Assembly (NCBI GenBank): GCA_002840125.1
Contig: PGZF01000001.1
Location: 1,307,237 to 1,371,236 of the forward strand
Direction: 5' to 3'
Source: Gammaproteobacteria bacterium HGW-Gammaproteobacteria-15
GTDB taxonomy: Bacteria > Pseudomonadota > Gammaproteobacteria > Enterobacterales > Alteromonadaceae
DNA: 64,000 nt
Shown here: positions 59,605 to 64,000 of the stretch, in pieces
Position numbering within the stretch: the stretch's first letter is position 1
How the letters are laid out: each line of letters begins with the position of its first letter
Made by a program: the position numbers and the translations under genes
Notes under the pieces: model-generated
What the model saw: only the letters and a program-made list of their open reading frames with translations
Told to the model about the DNA's origin: nothing
Databases searched by the model: none

Positions 59605-60081
59605 TCAGATGTATTGCACTGCCATAATTTCAAATTCCACCACACCTTTAGGTGTAGTGATATTCACTACATCGTCAGCAGCCTTACCAATTAAGCCGCG
59701 CGCGATAGGTGAATTAACTGAGATCAGGTTATTTTTAATATCCGCTTCATCATCGCCGACAATGCGGTAGGTCACTTCTTCGTCGCTATCCAGATTCAGA
59801 ATAGTAACAGTACTGCCAAAGATAACCTTACCGGTGTTGGGTAATTTGCTGATATCAATGATCTGCGCATTAGATAACTTCGCTTCAATATCCTGAATAC
59901 GGCCTTCACAAAAACCCTGTTGCTCACGGGCAGCATGGTATTCAGCGTTTTCCTTTAAATCGCCGTGCTCACGGGCCGTAGCAATGGCTTGAATAATCGC
60001 TGGCCGTTTCACTGATTTAAGTTCATGCAGCTCAGCGCGCAGTCGTTCTGCGCCCTGCACTGTCATCGGGATTGCACTCAT
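59605..60081 (-). CDS. greA: Transcript cleavage factor GreA
   Basis: GreA rescues backtracked RNA polymerase by inducing transcript cleavage. The 158-residue protein has an N-terminal coiled coil whose tip bears the acidic residues ([13 protein letters not shown]) and a C-terminal FKBP-like domain ([10 protein letters not shown]). Its start overlaps the carB stop by four bases, a strong sign of coupling. Confidence 0.98.
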   Translation of the reverse strand: MSAIPMTVQGAERLRAELHELKSVKRPAIIQAIATAREHGDLKENAEYHAAREQQGFCEGRIQDIEAKLSNAQIIDISKLPNTGKVIFGSTVTILNLDSDEEVTYRIVGDDEADIKNNLISVNSPIARGLIGKAADDVVNITTPKGVVEFEIMAVQYI

Positions 60082-63000
60082 CCGTTAACTCTCTTATGTA
60101 GTTCCTGCACTGAGACTACGTTTTCAAACGCACTGGCGGCATTTGATTTTACCGTAGCAAAGGCAGCATTTAATGTCGTGGTGTAATTGGCTTTATACTG
60201 CAGCGCCCCGCGGCGAATGACCTTAGAGTCTTCAATCGCCTGGCGACCATCGGTCGTATTAACGATATAGCTGTACTCACCGTTTTTAATGCGATCCAGA
60301 ATATGCGGACGGCCTTCAGACACCTTATTTACCGTGCGGCATGTAATACCTGCGGCCTGTAATGCCTTAGCGGTACCGCCGGTAGCATCCAGCTCAAAGC
60401 CTTTTTCAACCATACGTTTTGCCAGTTCAACAACGCGCACTTTATCGCTGTCGCGCACTGAAAGCAAGGCACGGCCACCGGTAGGAATTAAGGTACTGGC
60501 ACCCAGTTGGCCTTTAGCGAAAGCTTCTTCAAAGGTATTACCTACACCCATTACTTCGCCGGTTGAACGCATTTCAGGGCCTAAAATAGGATCTACACCC
60601 GGGAACTTGTTAAACGGAATAACCACTTCTTTTACCGAGAAAAACGGTGGAATAATTTCTTTGGTAATACCTTGTGCAGCCAAAGATATACCAGCCATAC
60701 AGCGCGCGCCGACTTTGGCCACAGCCACACCGGTAGCTTTTGACACAAAGGGTACGGTACGGGCTGCACGCGGGTTAACTTCAATTAAGTATACTTCGTT
60801 ATCTTTTACCGCGAATTGGGTGTTCATCAGGCCGACAACACCAAGCTCCATTGCCAGTTTACGCACCTGCTCGCGCATTACATCCTGAATTTCTTTGCTC
60901 AGGCTGTACGGTGGCAAAGAACAGGCCGAGTCACCGGAGTGCACACCAGCTTGTTCGATGTGTTCCATAATGCCGCCAATGACCACCTCTTTGCCATCAC
61001 AGATAGCATCGATATCAACTTCAATGGCATCATCGAGGAAGTTATCCAGCAGCACCGGCGAGTCGTTAGATACGCTAACAGCGTCGGTCATATAACGGCG
61101 CAGGTCTTGCTCGTCATAGACGATTTCCATCGCGCGGCCACCTAATACATAAGATGGGCGCACTACCATCGGGAAACCAATTTCCGGTGCCTTGGCGATT
61201 GCTTCTTCCATGCTGGTGACAGTAGCGTTTTTCGGCTGTTTTAAGCCTAAACGCTCTACCGCTTGCTGGAAACGCTCGCGGTCTTCTGCACGGTCAATGG
61301 CATCCGGCGACGTGCCAATAATAGGCACTCCGTTGGCTTCCAGCGCACGGGCTAATTTCAGTGGCGTTTGGCCACCGTATTGCACGATAACGCCTTTGGG
61401 CTGCTCCTTACGTACAATTTCCAGCACGTCTTCCAGTGTAATTGGCTCGAAGTATAACCGGTCTGACGTATCGTAATCGGTAGACACGGTTTCAGGGTTA
61501 CAGTTAACCATGATGGTTTCGAAGCCGTCTTCACGCAGTGCCAATGAAGCATGCACACAGCAGTAGTCGAACTCGATACCCTGGCCGATACGGTTCGGGC
61601 CGCCGCCGATAATCATAATTTTATCGCGGTTGGTCGGTGCTGCTTCACACTCTTCATCGTAAGTGCTGTACATATAAGCGGTGTTAGAGGCAAATTCTGC
61701 CGCACAGGTATCAACCCGTTTATACACCGGGTGCAACTTGTAGCCGTAACGCTTTTTGCGTACTTCGTTTTCGCTGACACCTAACACGTCAGCAATACGC
61801 TTATCGGCAAAGCCTTTACGTTTTAAGCGTTTTAACCGGGCTTCGTCCAGCGCAGCAAAGCCATCTTTACCCAACGCCAATTCTTCTTTTACCAGATCTT
61901 CAATTTGCACCAGGAACCAGCGGTCAATATTGGTTAAGGTAAAAATTTCGTCCATGCTCATGCCAAAGCGGAACGCATCGGCGATATACCAAATGCGGTG
62001 CGAGCCCGGCTCTTTTAATTCACGGACAATTTTGTCTTTCGCTTCCGGCAGCGTGATATCGATAACAGGGTCTAAACCACAAACGCCAATTTCAAGGCTG
62101 CGCAGTGCTTTTTGCAGCGATTCCTGCTGGTTGCGGCCAATTGACATCACCTCACCGACCGACTTCATCTGGGTGGTTAAGCGGTCATTCGCGCCGGCAA
62201 ATTTTTCAAAGTTAAAACGCGGCACCTTGGTAACCACATAGTCGATGCTCGGCTCAAACGAAGCCGGGGTTTTGCCGCCGGTAATGTCGTTGGCAAGCTC
62301 GTCCAGTGTATAACCAATCGCCAATTTGGCGGCCACTTTGGCAATCGGGAAGCCTGTGGCTTTTGAAGCCAGCGCCGATGAGCGCGACACGCGCGGGTTC
62401 ATCTCGATGATCACCATGCGGCCATCAACCGGGTTAATACCAAACTGTACGTTGGAGCCACCGGTTTCAACACCGATTTCACGCAGTACCGCCAAAGAGG
62501 CATTACGCATGATTTGGTATTCTTTGTCAGTCAGCGTTTGCGCCGGGGCTACAGTGATAGAGTCACCGGTGTGCACGCCCATAGGGTCAAAGTTTTCAAT
62601 GGCACAAACGATAATGCAGTTATCGTTTTTATCGCGTACCACTTCCATTTCGTACTCTTTCCAGCCGATTAACGACTCGTCAATCAGCAACTCTTTGGTA
62701 GGCGATAAATCCAGGCCGCGGGTACAAATTTCTTCAAACTCTTCGCGGTTGTAAGCAATACCACCACCTGAGCCGCCCATGGTGAACGACGGCCGGATAA
62801 TACACGGAAAGCCAATGTCTTCCAGTACCTGGTAAGCTTCATCCAGCGAATGCGCAAAGCCGGCACGTGGGCACGCCAGGCCGATAGAACGCATGGCTTT
62901 ATCAAAGCGACCACGGTCTTCGGCTTTGTCGATAGCATCGGCGGTAGCGCCAATCATCTCAACATTATATTTAGCCAGCACCCCCTGACGTTCTAATTCC

Positions 63001-63299
63001 AGTGCACAGTTCAGTGCAGTCTGGCCGCCCATGGTAGGCAGAACGGCACAAGGGCGCTCTTTTTCAATAATTTTTTCCACTACCTGCCAGTGAATCGGTT
63101 CAATGTAGGTGGCATCGGCCATTTCCGGGTCTGTCATAATGGTGGCCGGGTTCGAGTTCACCAGAATAACGCGGTAGCCTTCTTCTTTTAATGCTTTACA
63201 GGCTTGGGCACCTGAATAGTCAAACTCACAGGCCTGGCCAATTACGATCGGGCCGGCGCCTAAAATCAGAATGCTTTTTAAATCTGTACGTTTTGGCAT
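60078..63299 (-). CDS. carB: Carbamoyl-phosphate synthase large subunit
   Basis: CarB makes carbamoyl phosphate from bicarbonate, ATP and glutamine-derived ammonia for arginine and pyrimidine synthesis. The 1073 residues form two homologous ATP-grasp halves (carboxyphosphate, about 1-400, with G-G-Q-T-A-L-N; carbamate, about 550-935, with Y-G-G-Q-T-P-L-K-L) and a C-terminal MGS-like allosteric domain (from about 940) that in E. coli binds UMP and ornithine. It follows carA by 30 bases. Confidence 0.98.
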   Translation of the reverse strand: MPKRTDLKSILILGAGPIVIGQACEFDYSGAQACKALKEEGYRVILVNSNPATIMTDPEMADATYIEPIHWQVVEKIIEKERPCAVLPTMGGQTALNCALELERQGVLAKYNVEMIGATADAIDKAEDRGRFDKAMRSIGLACPRAGFAHSLDEAYQVLEDIGFPCIIRPSFTMGGSGGGIAYNREEFEEICTRGLDLSPTKELLIDESLIGWKEYEMEVVRDKNDNCIIVCAIENFDPMGVHTGDSITVAPAQTLTDKEYQIMRNASLAVLREIGVETGGSNVQFGINPVDGRMVIIEMNPRVSRSSALASKATGFPIAKVAAKLAIGYTLDELANDITGGKTPASFEPSIDYVVTKVPRFNFEKFAGANDRLTTQMKSVGEVMSIGRNQQESLQKALRSLEIGVCGLDPVIDITLPEAKDKIVRELKEPGSHRIWYIADAFRFGMSMDEIFTLTNIDRWFLVQIEDLVKEELALGKDGFAALDEARLKRLKRKGFADKRIADVLGVSENEVRKKRYGYKLHPVYKRVDTCAAEFASNTAYMYSTYDEECEAAPTNRDKIMIIGGGPNRIGQGIEFDYCCVHASLALREDGFETIMVNCNPETVSTDYDTSDRLYFEPITLEDVLEIVRKEQPKGVIVQYGGQTPLKLARALEANGVPIIGTSPDAIDRAEDRERFQQAVERLGLKQPKNATVTSMEEAIAKAPEIGFPMVVRPSYVLGGRAMEIVYDEQDLRRYMTDAVSVSNDSPVLLDNFLDDAIEVDIDAICDGKEVVIGGIMEHIEQAGVHSGDSACSLPPYSLSKEIQDVMREQVRKLAMELGVVGLMNTQFAVKDNEVYLIEVNPRAARTVPFVSKATGVAVAKVGARCMAGISLAAQGITKEIIPPFFSVKEVVIPFNKFPGVDPILGPEMRSTGEVMGVGNTFEEAFAKGQLGASTLIPTGGRALLSVRDSDKVRVVELAKRMVEKGFELDATGGTAKALQAAGITCRTVNKVSEGRPHILDRIKNGEYSYIVNTTDGRQAIEDSKVIRRGALQYKANYTTTLNAAFATVKSNAASAFENVVSVQELHKRVNG

Positions 63300-63329
63300 T
63301 GCTGCTAAATCTCCGTAATTCGTGTCTGC

Positions 63330-64000
63330 CTAGGCGTTATGCTGTTGCATCAGCGCAATAAAATGGTCGAACAGCTCAGAGGCTTCGTGCGGACCCGGGC
63401 TGGCTTCAGGGTGGCCCTGAAAGCTGAACGCCGGTTTATCTGTACGATGTATGCCCTGTAAGGTGCCGTCAAACAACGACTTATGGGTGGCGCGTAAATT
63501 CGCCGGTAAGCTGGCTTCATCGACGGCAAAACCATGGTTTTGCGCGGTGATAAGCACGCGTTTGGTATCCAGATTCTGCACCGGGTGGTTACCACCATGG
63601 TGGCCAACCGTCATCTTCACGGTTTGTGCGCCACTGGCCAGTGCCAGCAACTGATGGCCTAAACAGATACCAAACACCGGAATGTCGGTTTCAAGAAAAG
63701 TTTTAATCGCTTCAATGGCGTAGGTACAAGGTGCCGGGTCGCCAGGGCCGTTGGACAAGAAAATACCGTCCGGGTTCATGGCTAATACGTCACTGGCCGG
63801 CGTTTGTGCCGGTACTACCGTCAACTTACAGCCGCGATCTGCCAGCATGCGCAAAATATTGCGCTTTACACCAAAGTCATAGGCCACTACATGAAACTGT
63901 TGTGGCGCTGCTGCGCGATGGCCTTCGCCCAATGCCCAGCTGCCTTCAGTCCACTGATAAGCTTTTTTCACGCTAACTTCTTTGGCTAAATCCATACCTG
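63330..64000 (-). CDS. carA: Carbamoyl-phosphate synthase small subunit (C-terminal part)
   Basis: Only about 223 residues of CarA are inside the window; the gene continues beyond base 64000. The visible part begins near the family phrase G-M-D-L-A-K-E-V and contains the class I glutamine amidotransferase domain: catalytic Cys in F-G-I-C-L-G-H-Q, the S-N-G-P-G-D-P loop and His/Glu in F-Q-G-H-P-E-A. It supplies ammonia to CarB. The N-terminus and any arginine/pyrimidine-controlled promoter are not visible. Confidence 0.97.
   Translation of the reverse strand, partial: GMDLAKEVSVKKAYQWTEGSWALGEGHRAAAPQQFHVVAYDFGVKRNILRMLADRGCKLTVVPAQTPASDVLAMNPDGIFLSNGPGDPAPCTYAIEAIKTFLETDIPVFGICLGHQLLALASGAQTVKMTVGHHGGNHPVQNLDTKRVLITAQNHGFAVDEASLPANLRATHKSLFDGTLQGIHRTDKPAFSFQGHPEASPGPHEASELFDHFIALMQQHNA

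Noticed and set aside
62326-62754. Open frame of 142 codons on the plus strand
   Set aside because: Antisense shadow of carB; biased codon use of the real gene leaves the other strand open.

Overview
The window looks like chromosomal DNA of a marine or aquatic gammaproteobacterium in the Alteromonadales/Rheinheimera-Alishewanella-Arsukibacterium neighbourhood. This is inferred from gene order (miaB-ybeZYX-lnt, leuS-lptE-holA-nadD-rsfS-rlmH-mrdAB-rlpA-dacA-ybeD-lipBA, carAB-greA, ftsH-folP-glmM-tpiA-secG, metY-rimP-nusA-infB-rbfA-truB-rpsO-pnp-nlpI), from protein style (an NhaD Na+/H+ antiporter, an ECF sigma/DUF3379 pair, a PEP-CTERM protein) and from moderate GC content. No database search was possible, so the genus is a guess.

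Layout. 1-7.3 kb (+): the tail of an EAL phosphodiesterase, a DMT permease, a 64-bp inverted-repeat-bounded intergenic element, then miaB-ybeZ-ybeY-corC-lnt (tRNA thiomethylation, ribosome/rRNA maturation, lipoprotein acylation). 7.3-16.8 kb: accessory genes, namely a GNAT acetyltransferase, a Lon-like protease, an ECF sigma factor with its probable anti-sigma, an AraC regulator, an AhpD-like protein, a PEP-CTERM protein behind a near-consensus sigma-54 promoter, and a pnuC/DUF393/racemase operon. 16.85-19.8 kb: a small island of five orphan genes, all on the minus strand and partly AT-rich, with inverted repeats in the spacers; it resembles a gene-cassette array but has no integrase and no convincing attC site. 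19.95-24.3 kb (-): SulP anion transporter, universal stress protein, NhaD antiporter and an ABM monooxygenase.

24.5-37.9 kb: a ybeL-like zinc-ribbon gene (-), then a long plus-strand run from leuS to dacA (tRNA charging, LPS export, DNA polymerase III delta, NAD synthesis, ribosome silencing, cell elongation machinery, peptidoglycan trimming), ended by a terminator and followed by ybeD-lipB-lipA (lipoate synthesis). 37.9-41.7 kb: an esterase and a ToxR/CadC-like membrane regulator overlapping tail-to-tail, then a PilZ protein.

41.7-64 kb (mainly -): carA-carB-greA, rlmE-ftsH, folP-glmM, tpiA-secG, tRNA-Leu(GAG), tRNA-fMet, rimP-nusA-infB-rbfA-truB, rpsO-pnp-nlpI, and a lipoprotein gene with an HExxH motif translationally overlapping nlpI. 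yhbY is the only plus-strand gene in this block. The housekeeping blocks are ordinary. The most interesting parts are the sigma-54/PEP-CTERM unit, the minus-strand orphan island, the metallopeptidase-like lipoprotein next to nlpI, and the intergenic repeat before miaB.
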